Of a stretch of 6,509 bases of DNA, positions 1-5,900 are shown piece after piece. The notes beneath the pieces were generated by a model. The model saw only the letters and a program-made list of their open reading frames with translations. It searched no databases and was not told the DNA's origin. A program made the translations under genes and the position numbers. Position 1 is the first letter of the stretch; each line of letters begins with the position of its first letter. The DNA comes from DATLFQ01 sp035540915 (lineage in GTDB: Bacteria; Actinomycetota; Acidimicrobiia; Acidimicrobiales; GCA-2861595), in contig DATLFQ010000181.1 of the NCBI GenBank assembly GCA_035540915.1, positions 1 through 6,509 of the forward strand, in the 5' to 3' direction.

Positions 1-562
1 GACCGCTCCGTCGGCGAAGAACTGGGCGCCGGCGCTCCCGCCCCACAGCAGCAGCTCGCGGCCGGTCCAGACCCCCGACACGCCGCCTCGCGGCCGCAGC
101 GGGGACTCGGGCATCGGTTCCCAGCGGTCGGCCGCCGGCACGTACACGGCGCCGTCGCCGAAGAAGTGCCGCCCGGCGCTGCCACCCCAGATCAGGACCT
201 GGTTGCCGGCGGAGACCATCGCCGGCCGGTCCCGCGCCGCCAGCGGGCTCGCGGCCACCGGCCGCCAGCGATCGGGGGTGGAGGCGTAGGCCGCACCGTC
301 GCTGGCCGGCTGGGCGATCTCCTCGTCGCACCGGTCGTTGGCACACAGGAACGCTCCTCCCCAGATGAGCATCTCGGCGCCGGTCCACACCGCGGCCCGT
401 CCAGGCCGCCGGCTGAGCGGCGAGTCGTCGATCGGCTGCCACGTCCGCTCGACGGCCACCCGGCCCCCGCTGGCCGGCCGGCTGCCAGACGCGACGGCCG
501 GCCAGCACCACGGCGCACAGCACGATCCACGCGGCGCGACGTCGTCGATCCGACCGCAGCAC
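1..562 (-). CDS. Kelch-repeat protein with N-terminal membrane anchor (partial, apparent frameshift)
   Basis: This is the N-terminal part of a kelch-type beta-propeller protein; the gene continues past the left edge. The downstream frame shows three blades ending in LIWGG or LLLWGG (tryptophan codons at 363-361, 189-187 and 45-43). They are 58 and 48 residues apart, and each is preceded by an SPL element and a conserved Trp (TWQP, DRWRP, DRWEP). The first blade carries a loop with two cysteines (about 345-328) that could form a disulfide. A GTG at 562 starts a typical membrane anchor: MLRSDRRRR, then a hydrophobic stretch at about 535-497. That stretch lies one base out of frame with the propeller, so an extra base is likely somewhere in about 455-505, a GC-rich tract containing GGCCGGCC and a run of five G. 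It may be a sequencing error or a real mutation. Proteins of this type are usually exported; ligand and role are unknown. Confidence 0.72.
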   Translation of the reverse strand, partial: MLRSDRRRRAAWIVLCAVVLAGRRVWQPAGQRGPGGRRADVAADRRLAAQPAAWTGRGVDRRRDAHLGRSVPVCQRPVRRGDRPAGQRRCGLRLHPRSLAAGGREPAGGAGPAGDGLRRQPGPDLGWQRRAALLRRRRRVRAGGRPLGTDARVPAAAARRRVGGLDRPRAAAVGRERRRPVLRRRSG

Positions 563-568
563 ACCGCC

Positions 569-574
569 ACCCTA
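569..574 (-). promoter_or_regulatory. Putative -10 element for the kelch gene
   Basis: TAGGGT on the minus strand fits the actinobacterial -10 pattern TANNNT. Six bases separate it from the GTG at 562, so transcription would begin at or next to the start codon (leaderless mRNA). The AGGG inside it could instead serve as a ribosome binding site 7 bases before the GTG. No convincing -35 is visible. Confidence 0.35.
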
Positions 575-610
575 CGAGCGGCTCGGCTGCCCGTGCCGGG
601 AGCGCAGGCG

Positions 611-616
611 TAGTCT
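611..616 (+). promoter_or_regulatory. Putative -10 element for the acyl-CoA synthetase gene
   Basis: TAGTCT fits TANNNT and ends 8 bases before the GTG at 625, the spacing expected of a leaderless transcript. The only Shine-Dalgarno-like bases (AGGG at 619-622) lie 2 bases from the start, too near to work well, which favours the leaderless reading. No clear -35 hexamer is seen. Confidence 0.38.
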
Positions 617-624
617 CCAGGGCC

Positions 625-2163
625 GTGCATCCGGGCGCCGTCGCCGCCACCAGGCCCGGCAAGGCCGCGTACATCATGGGCGGCTCCGGCCGGACGGTGA
701 CCTACGGGCAGCTCGACGACGCCTCCCGCCGGCTGGCGCGCGCCCTGCAGGACCGGGGCGTGCGGCCGGGCGACCTGGTCGCGATCCTGATGGAGAACAA
801 CGCGGCCTACCTGCAGGTCGTCTGGGCGGCGCAGCGCTCCGGGCTCTACTACACGACCGTCAGCCCCCGCCTGACGGTGGCCGAGGCGGCCTACATCCTG
901 GAGGACGCCGGCGCGGTGGCCCTGGTGACCTCCGTCGCCCAGGCCGGCGTCGCGGCCGCCGTGATCGACCGCGTGCCGTCGGTGCGGGTCCACCTGGTGG
1001 CCGGCGGGCCGCTGGCCGGCTACGAGGAGCTGGACGAGGTCCTGGCCGCCACCCCACCCGAACCGGCCGAGCCCGAGCTCGAGGGCCGCTCCATGCTGTA
1101 CTCCTCGGGCACCACCGGCCAGCCCAAGGGGGTGCGAAAGCCGCTGCCCGGCGTGCCGCTCGGCACCCCGAAGGTGGACGTGATCCTGGGCGTGGGGCAG
1201 ATGCTCTACGACTTCGACGAGACCATGGTGCTGCTGTCCCCGGCGCCGCTGTATCACGCCGCCCCGCTGTGGTTCTCCACCGCCGTCACCCGGGCCGGCG
1301 GCACGGTGGTGATCATGGAGCGCTTCGACGCCTCGGAGTTCCTCCGCCTGGTCGAGCGACACCGCGCCACCCACGCGCTCGTGGTCCCGACCATGTTCGT
1401 GCGACTCCTGCGGCTGCCCGAGGCGGAACGGGCGGCGGCCGACGTGTCGAGCCTGCGCTGCTGCATCCACGGGGCGGCGCCCTGCCCGATCCCGGTCAAG
1501 CAGCAGATGATCGAGTGGTGGGGCCCGGTGGTGAACGAGTACTACGGGGCCACGGAGGGCAACGGCTTCGTCGCCTGCACCAGCGCCGAATGGCTGGCCC
1601 GGCCCGGCACTGTCGGCCAGTCGCTGGCCGGGACCATCCACGTGCTCGACGACGACGGCAGCGAGCTGCCCCCGGGCCACCCGGGCACCATCTACGTCGA
1701 GGACGGCCCGGACTTCGAGTACCACAACGACCCGGCCAAGACGGCGGGCGCCCACAACCACAAGGGGTGGTCGACCCTCGGGGACGTCGGCTACCTGGAC
1801 GAGGACGGCTGGCTGTTCCTCACCGATCGCAAGGCGTTCACCATCATCTCGGGCGGCGTGAACGTGTACCCGCAGGAGGCCGAGAACGCGCTGGTCAGCC
1901 ATCCGCGTGTGCTGGACGCGGCGGTCTTCGGGATCCCCCACGACGACCTCGGCGAGGCGGTGCACGCCGTGGTGCAACCGGTCGACATGGCCGAGGCCGG
2001 CCCGGCGCTGGAGGACGAGCTGCTGGCCTGGTGCCGCCAGCGCCTGGCCGGTTACAAGTGCCCCCGCCGGATCGACTTCGACCCCGCCCTCCCCCGCGAC
2101 CAGACCGGCAAGCTGTACAAGGCCGGCCTGCGTGACCGCTACCGGGTCGCCGCCGGCAGCTAG
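625..2163 (+). CDS. Acyl-CoA synthetase (AMP-binding, FadD-like)
   Basis: This is a complete 512-residue member of the ANL adenylating superfamily. It should activate a carboxylic acid with ATP to an acyl-adenylate and transfer it to CoA in the cytoplasm. Visible motifs: the phosphate-binding loop YSSGTTGQPKG (159-169), YYGATEGN (306-313), GDVGYLDEDGWLFLTDR (386-402, with the ribose-binding Asp 387), the hinge region following DRK, SGGVNVYPQE (409-418), and PRDQTGK (490-496), whose Lys 496 is the usual adenylation lysine. Length and motif order are normal. The frame is open back to 166, but that part is antisense to the kelch gene. GTG 625 gives MHPGAVAATRPGKAA, the usual N-terminus of actinobacterial relatives, followed by GRTVTYGQLD. 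The segment APCPIPVKQQMIEWWGP is typical of the FadD-like branch that includes fatty-acid, bile-acid and aromatic-acid ligases. The substrate cannot be read from the sequence, so no symbol is given. Confidence 0.93.
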   Translation: MHPGAVAATRPGKAAYIMGGSGRTVTYGQLDDASRRLARALQDRGVRPGDLVAILMENNAAYLQVVWAAQRSGLYYTTVSPRLTVAEAAYILEDAGAVALVTSVAQAGVAAAVIDRVPSVRVHLVAGGPLAGYEELDEVLAATPPEPAEPELEGRSMLYSSGTTGQPKGVRKPLPGVPLGTPKVDVILGVGQMLYDFDETMVLLSPAPLYHAAPLWFSTAVTRAGGTVVIMERFDASEFLRLVERHRATHALVVPTMFVRLLRLPEAERAAADVSSLRCCIHGAAPCPIPVKQQMIEWWGPVVNEYYGATEGNGFVACTSAEWLARPGTVGQSLAGTIHVLDDDGSELPPGHPGTIYVEDGPDFEYHNDPAKTAGAHNHKGWSTLGDVGYLDEDGWLFLTDRKAFTIISGGVNVYPQEAENALVSHPRVLDAAVFGIPHDDLGEAVHAVVQPVDMAEAGPALEDELLAWCRQRLAGYKCPRRIDFDPALPRDQTGKLYKAGLRDRYRVAAGS

Positions 2164-2966
2164 TTGAGCCGCGCGCGGAGCAGCGCAGCGGTGGCGCGGG
2201 CCCGGTCCGCCCGGGCCCGAGGCAACGCGGTGCTCAGCTGCTCCAGCGTGACGGCCGCGTCGCCGAACCGGGCCAGGGCCGCCTGTGCGCTGGCCCGGTC
2301 GGCCAGCTCGGCGGGGGTGGCGGCCGGTATGGCGGCCCGCAGGCGCAGGGCCCACCCGAGCGACCGGGCGTCGCCCGACGCCTGGTAGATCGACCGCAGG
2401 TTGGCCAGCATCCTGGTGAGGATGGCCCGGGGGCCGACGGCGGCCAGCAGGCGGTCGTCGAAGGGGGCGGTCTCCCCGAACATCGATCGGTAGAGCGCCT
2501 CGCAGCCGTCGCGGTCCAGGAGGCGGCCCGAACGGAACGGGTCCACGTAGTTGACGGCGGCGGCCGACCCGTCGCCCTCGCGCACGAGGAAGTGGCCGGG
2601 CAGGGCCACTCCGGCCAGCGCCACGCCGAGCCGCCGGCCGACCTCCATGGTGACCACGGCCAGGGAGATGGGGATGCCGACCCGCCGATCGAGGACCGCG
2701 TCGAGGAACGAGTTGCGAGGGTCGTGGTAGCTGCGGTGGTTGCCGTCGAACCCCACCACCTCGAACAGGTGGTGGCGGAGACCGGCCAGCGACGCCACCT
2801 GGACGCCGGCGGCCAGCTCGTCCAGGCGACCCAGCACCGCTCCGACGTCGAGCCCGGGGTTGGCATGGGCCGCCAGGAGCGCCGCCGCCTCGTCCAGTGC
2901 GGCCGCCAGGTCGGGTTCCGGCCCCGCCACGAGCTCCTCGAAACGGGCCGTCGGCCGCTGCTGCAC
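2160..2966 (-). CDS. SirB1-like transglutaminase-fold protein with C-terminal TPR-like region
   Basis: The protein belongs to the SirB1 / Transglut_core2 family. With the GTG at 2966 it has 268 residues. Family hallmarks are YHDPRNS (80-86), DRRVGIPISLAV (93-104), LPGHFLVR (122-129) and YVDPF (140-144), followed by a helical TPR-like segment (about 182-243) of the LANLRSIYQASGD type. His 125 and Asp 142 match two members of the transglutaminase triad. The position of the nucleophilic Cys, in GIPISLA, holds no cysteine, and the only Cys is residue 155, outside the active-site motif. Catalysis is therefore doubtful, and the family's role is poorly known. An upstream GTG at 3017 would add 17 residues and overlap the PHP gene by 22 bp. 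The 2966 start is preferred because the extra codons (TCA, CCT, GGT, GAT) are atypical here and a TANNNT element sits 7 bases upstream. The stop shares CTAG with the convergent synthetase gene. Confidence 0.88.
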   Translation of the reverse strand: MQQRPTARFEELVAGPEPDLAAALDEAAALLAAHANPGLDVGAVLGRLDELAAGVQVASLAGLRHHLFEVVGFDGNHRSYHDPRNSFLDAVLDRRVGIPISLAVVTMEVGRRLGVALAGVALPGHFLVREGDGSAAAVNYVDPFRSGRLLDRDGCEALYRSMFGETAPFDDRLLAAVGPRAILTRMLANLRSIYQASGDARSLGWALRLRAAIPAATPAELADRASAQAALARFGDAAVTLEQLSTALPRARADRARATAALLRARLN

Positions 2967-2973
2967 GGGATCG

Positions 2974-2979
2974 AGCGTA
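2974..2979 (-). promoter_or_regulatory. Putative -10 element for the SirB1-like gene
   Basis: TACGCT on the minus strand fits TANNNT and ends 7 bases before the GTG at 2966. This is the same geometry as the two elements in the divergent gap near 569-616. It would give the SirB1-like gene its own leaderless transcript within the minus-strand gene set. No Shine-Dalgarno sequence precedes this GTG or the alternative at 3017. Confidence 0.3.
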
Positions 2980-2995
2980 CCGAGCGGGCGAGGCG

Positions 2996-4105
2996 TCAGC
3001 CGTGAGTGGCCGTCCACGCCGTCAACTCGGCCAGCGGCAGCGCGTTGACCACCTGACCGGGGCCGGCGCCGGCCGCGACCGCCCGGTCACAACCGAAGGG
3101 CTGCCACTCCAGCTGGCCCGGGGCGTGCGCGTCGGTGTCGATCGACAGGCGACCGCCGGCCGCCACCACCTGCTCGAGGATGCGCATGGGCGGGTCGAGG
3201 CGCTCGGGGCGGCAGTTGACCTCGATGGCCTTGTCGTAGGCGAGCGCGGCGTCGATCACGGCAGGCACGTCGAAGGTCGACTCGGGCCGGCCCCGGCCCA
3301 CCAGCAGCCGCCCGGTGCAGTGCCCCAGGACGTCGAGATGGGGGTTGGCGAGCGCGGCGACCATCCGGCGCGTCATCGGGGCCGACTCCATCCGCAGCTT
3401 GGAGTGGACGCTGCCGACCACCAGGTCGAGCCGCGCCAGCAGGTCGGCCTCCTGGTCGAGCGACCCGTCCTCGTTGATGTCGACCTCGATGCCCGTCAGG
3501 ATCCGGAAGGGCGCCAGCTCCTCGTTGAGGGCGGCGACCACGTCCAGCTGCTGACGGAGCCGGTCCGGCGACAGCCCGTTGGCGACGGTGAGCCGGGGCG
3601 AGTGGTCGGTCAGCACGATGTACTCGTGGCCCAGCCCGGCCGCCGTGCGGGCCATGACCTCGATCGGGCTGCCGCCGTCGGACCAGTCGGAGTGGACGTG
3701 GCAGTCGCCGCGGAGCGCGGCCCGCAGGCCGGCGCCCGCGCCGGTGGCCGGGTCGGGCGTCAGGCCCTCCAGGCGGGCCAGGTAGGAGGGCACCTCGCCG
3801 GCGAGCGCTTGCAGGATGACCCGTTCGGTCTTCTCGCCGATACCCGGGAGCTGGCGGAGCCGCCCGGTGGCCGCCCGATCGGCGAGTTCGCCGGGGTCGA
3901 GGCGGGCCACCACCTCGGCCGCGCCGCGGAAGGCCCGGACCCGGTAGGTCGGCTCCCGGGCGCGCTCCAGCAGGTGGGCGATGCGGTCCAGCGCCTCCTT
4001 CGCTCGTGCGGCGGGATCGGCCGGCCCGCTCTCAGTCGTTGTCGTCCTTCTGCCCCCGCTTGCCCCTACCCTCGCCGCCGCCCCGTTCCTTGTCACCTTC
4101 ATCAT
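2996..4105 (-). CDS. Stand-alone HhH-PHP domain protein (PolX-type PHP)
   Basis: This is a putative metal-dependent phosphoesterase of the PHP superfamily with an N-terminal helix-hairpin-helix region, resembling bacterial family X DNA polymerases but lacking the nucleotidyltransferase core. With the ATG at 4105 it has 369 residues. Residues about 30-115 hold the HhH part (RAREPTYRVRAFRGAAEVV, then LPGIGEKT at 86-93). The PHP domain follows with CHVHSDWSDGG (135-145), LTDHSPRLTVANGL (165-178), GIEVDI (205-210), SVHSKLRM (232-239), GHCTGR (261-266), EVNCRPERLDPP (295-306) and SIDTDAHAPGQLEWQPFG (321-338). His, Asp and Glu residues for the metal cluster are present. The start is uncertain: ATG 4105, ATG 4102 and GTG 4096 all lie inside the kinase gene, none has a good ribosome binding site, and the first 30 or so residues look unlike the family. 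The position suggests translational coupling to the kinase. DNA-repair or nucleotide-related activity is inference from the family. Confidence 0.9.
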   Translation of the reverse strand: MMKVTRNGAAARVGASGGRRTTTTESGPADPAARAKEALDRIAHLLERAREPTYRVRAFRGAAEVVARLDPGELADRAATGRLRQLPGIGEKTERVILQALAGEVPSYLARLEGLTPDPATGAGAGLRAALRGDCHVHSDWSDGGSPIEVMARTAAGLGHEYIVLTDHSPRLTVANGLSPDRLRQQLDVVAALNEELAPFRILTGIEVDINEDGSLDQEADLLARLDLVVGSVHSKLRMESAPMTRRMVAALANPHLDVLGHCTGRLLVGRGRPESTFDVPAVIDAALAYDKAIEVNCRPERLDPPMRILEQVVAAGGRLSIDTDAHAPGQLEWQPFGCDRAVAAGAGPGQVVNALPLAELTAWTATHG

Positions 4106-5519
4106 CGCCGCTGCGCAGCTGCGCCGCCGGCGAGGCGGTCGGGGGCGGGGCCGTGGTGGGCGGTGGTGCCGCGGTCGTCGGCGCCGTGACGGCGGGCATG
4201 GCACCGACGCCCGGCAGCTGTCCCAGCAGAGCCACGATCTCGCTGGCCGCCGCCGTCGACAGCTCGCCGTTTGCGTGCCAGGTGCCGACGTCGGCAGCCA
4301 GCGCCCGGGCGTCGTCCACCGGACGGTCGCCTGACGCCAGCGCGTCGGCGAGCGCACGGAGCCGCGTGGCCGCCTCGGGACCACGCGGCCCGTCGCCGGT
4401 CTCCGCCCGCTGAGCGAGATCGCGCAGCGCCGCCACCTGCGCGGCATCGCCCGCCACGGCACGTTCCCCGCCCCCGCCGAGCGACGCCGCCAGGACCAGA
4501 GCCAGCACGAGGGCGGCGGCCACGGCCAGGGGCCAGAGGCGGGGGCTCGGTCGGCGTACCGGCCCGCCGGCCCGGACGGCGCCCGTGTGCAGGACGGCGG
4601 TCGGGTCCGGCACCGCAGTGACGGCTGCGGCCGGACCGGCCCCCGCCCCGCCGGCGGGGCCGGCGTCGAGCAGCGCCGCCATCGCCGCCGCGGTGGCCGG
4701 GCGGGCGGCGGGGTCGCGGGCCATGGCGCCGTCCACCGCCGCCACGAGTCCCGGGTCGGCGTCCGGGCACACCTGGGAGAGGGGCGGCGGCGTCTCGGTC
4801 TGGATGGCTGCGGCCATGGCGAGGGGCGTCGCCGCCTGGAACGGCTTGGCGCCGACCAGCGCCTCGTACAGCACCACCCCCAGCCCGTACAGGTCGGAGC
4901 GGGCCGTGGCCGCCTCCCCCATCACCCGCTCGGGCGCCAGGTAGGCCGGCGTGCCCAGGAGCACGCCGGCGGTGGTCGGGTCGCCGGCCGCCAGCTCGGC
5001 GCTCTTGGCGATGCCGAAATCGGCGACCTTGGCTGATCCGTTTGGCGCCAGGAGGATGTTCGCCGGCTTGACGTCGCGGTGCACGATCCCCGCGGCGTGG
5101 GCGGCCCCGAGCGCAGCCAGAACCTCGCGGGCGAGCCGGTCGACTGCCGGCGCGGGCAGCGGACCCTCGGCGAGTCGGTCGGCCAGCGTGTCGCCCGGAA
5201 GCCTTTCCATCACCAGGAACGGGGAGCCGTCGTGGTCACCGGTGTCGTACACCGCCACGACGTTCGGATGGGCGAGCTGGGCGGCGGAGCGGCCCTCCAC
5301 CTGGAACCGGCTCCGGACGTCGGGGCGGGCCCGCATCTCGGGCCGGAGCAGCTTCACCGCCACCGGGCGGTGAAGACGCTCGTCCCAGCCGTCGTACACC
5401 TCGGCCATGCCGCCCCGGCCGAGGAGCTCGCCGATGCGGTAGCGACCGGCGAGCAAGGCGGCGGGCAGGGCTGGTGAGGTCTCGGCGGGCGGCGAACCGG
5501 CAGGGGACGGTGGAGGCAC
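4032..5519 (-). CDS. Transmembrane Ser/Thr protein kinase (Hanks type, PknB-like catalytic domain)
   Basis: A 495-residue membrane kinase. The cytoplasmic kinase domain (about 27-285) has the glycine loop GRGGMAEVY (34-42), ATP-binding Lys 56 (VAVKLL), the catalytic loop HRDVKPAN (147-154, Asp 149), DFG (167-169) and GTPAYLAPER (189-198), with TT at 182-183 in the activation loop as possible autophosphorylation sites. It is an RD kinase and looks active. An Ala/Gly/Pro linker follows, then one hydrophobic helix at about 328-346. The outer part (347-495) has no PASTA repeats. It consists of a helical region (355-435), a Thr/Pro-rich stalk (443-464) and a highly charged tail (470-495) rich in Asp, Glu, Lys and Gly. 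GTG 5519 is the only possible start, since an in-frame TAG lies 12 bases upstream. There is no clear ribosome binding site; the bases TAGCAC, 6 bases upstream, only partly resemble TANNNT. Ligand and targets are unknown. The 3' end overlaps the PHP gene by 74 bp. Confidence 0.93.
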   Translation of the reverse strand: MPPPSPAGSPPAETSPALPAALLAGRYRIGELLGRGGMAEVYDGWDERLHRPVAVKLLRPEMRARPDVRSRFQVEGRSAAQLAHPNVVAVYDTGDHDGSPFLVMERLPGDTLADRLAEGPLPAPAVDRLAREVLAALGAAHAAGIVHRDVKPANILLAPNGSAKVADFGIAKSAELAAGDPTTAGVLLGTPAYLAPERVMGEAATARSDLYGLGVVLYEALVGAKPFQAATPLAMAAAIQTETPPPLSQVCPDADPGLVAAVDGAMARDPAARPATAAAMAALLDAGPAGGAGAGPAAAVTAVPDPTAVLHTGAVRAGGPVRRPSPRLWPLAVAAALVLALVLAASLGGGGERAVAGDAAQVAALRDLAQRAETGDGPRGPEAATRLRALADALASGDRPVDDARALAADVGTWHANGELSTAAASEIVALLGQLPGVGAMPAVTAPTTAAPPPTTAPPPTASPAAQLRSGDDEGDKERGGGEGRGKRGQKDDND

Positions 5520-5554
5520 GCTGGTGTGCTACCCGGCCCGGCGCCCGGCGATGC

Positions 5555-5582
5555 CCTCCAGCCTCACTCCTCCAGCCTCAGT
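5555..5582. repeat. 14-bp tandem duplication at the stop of the small gene
   Basis: Two adjacent units, CCTCCAGCCTCACT and CCTCCAGCCTCAGT, differ at one of 14 bases. Read on the minus strand each unit contains TGA followed by GGAGG. The first TGA (5580-5578) is the stop of the 89-residue gene; the second is in another frame. The nearer GGAGG is some 35 bases before the kinase GTG, too far to be its ribosome binding site. Confidence 0.75.
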
Positions 5583-5847
5583 TCTCCATGGCGTCGGCCA
5601 GGAGCGCCAGCTCGTCGAGGAGCGTGGCCGTGTCGTTGCGGCTGACGTAGGTCAGCGGCGTGGCCGAGTCGCACCAGCGGCGCAGCAGCGCCGCCCGCTC
5701 CCGGCGCTCGCGGCGGTCCCGGAACCGGTAGATCAGCGTGCCACAGGCGCAGTCGTCGCCCCCGTAGAGGTCGACCCGCAACTCCTCGCCCTCGCACTCC
5801 ACGGCGAAGACGCGGACGTTCTGGATCACCTCGATGCCTTCGTTCAC
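5578..5847 (-). CDS. Small hypothetical protein with four cysteines (89 aa)
   Basis: I do not recognise this family. The frame is open further upstream to an ATG at 5925, but GTG 5847 is chosen because it has a good ribosome binding site (AAGGGG, 6 bases away) and because the longer form would overlap the ligase gene with un-protein-like sequence. The 89 residues begin MNEGIEVIQNVRVFAVE. The N-terminal half looks like alternating beta strands with a CAC motif (Cys 33 and 35, in DDCACGTLIYRF) plus Cys 18. A very basic helix follows (RFRDRRERRERAALLRRW, with Cys 59 just after), then TYVSRND and an acidic C-terminal helix (LLDELALLADAMEN). There is no signal peptide or membrane segment, so it should be cytoplasmic. 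It lies 53 bp after the ligase gene and 58 bp before the kinase gene, all codirectional. Codon use is normal for the region, which supports a real gene. Metal binding or redox sensing by the cysteines is speculation. Confidence 0.75.
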   Translation of the reverse strand: MNEGIEVIQNVRVFAVECEGEELRVDLYGGDDCACGTLIYRFRDRRERRERAALLRRWCDSATPLTYVSRNDTATLLDELALLADAMEN

Positions 5848-5853
5848 CCGGCC

Positions 5854-5859
5854 CCCCTT
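5854..5859 (-). promoter_or_regulatory. Ribosome binding site deciding the start of the small gene
   Basis: The minus strand reads GAAGGGGGGC just before the GTG at 5847. AAGGGG, 6 bases from the start codon, pairs reasonably with the 16S rRNA 3' end. It is the clearest Shine-Dalgarno sequence in the window and supports this start over the upstream ATG at 5925. Confidence 0.55.
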
Positions 5860-5900
5860 CGGTGAACGCCCATTGTGCCAAGTTCCCGGTCGGTGCGGGG

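Noticed and set aside
166..624. In-frame upstream extension of the acyl-CoA synthetase by 153 residues
   Set aside because: The added sequence is Arg/Pro-rich, has no domain, and is antisense to the kelch coding frame; GTG 625 gives the normal family N-terminus.
1269..2135. Open plus-strand frame of 288 codons within the acyl-CoA synthetase
   Set aside because: It lies wholly inside a well-supported gene in another frame, and its Arg/Gly/Pro-rich product is typical of frame shadows.
2897..4189. Long open plus-strand frame (about 430 codons) opposite the PHP gene
   Set aside because: It is the antisense shadow of the PHP and SirB1-like genes in high-GC DNA; the product is Gly/Arg/Val/His-rich low complexity with no recognisable domain.
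4131..4195. Thr/Pro/Ala codon repeats near the kinase 3' end as a DNA repeat element
   Set aside because: The repetition (TTAPPP-like) is explained by a Thr/Pro-rich protein stalk after the membrane domain.
4645..4660. Perfect 16-bp palindrome GCCCCGCCGGCGGGGC as an operator or terminator
   Set aside because: It lies inside the Gly/Ala/Pro linker coding sequence of the kinase, has no U-tract, and such palindromes arise easily in very GC-rich DNA.
5865..5887. GGGAAC and CGTT on the minus strand upstream of the small gene, resembling an extracytoplasmic-function sigma promoter
   Set aside because: Only 13 bases separate the two elements, shorter than the usual 16-19, so I do not call it.
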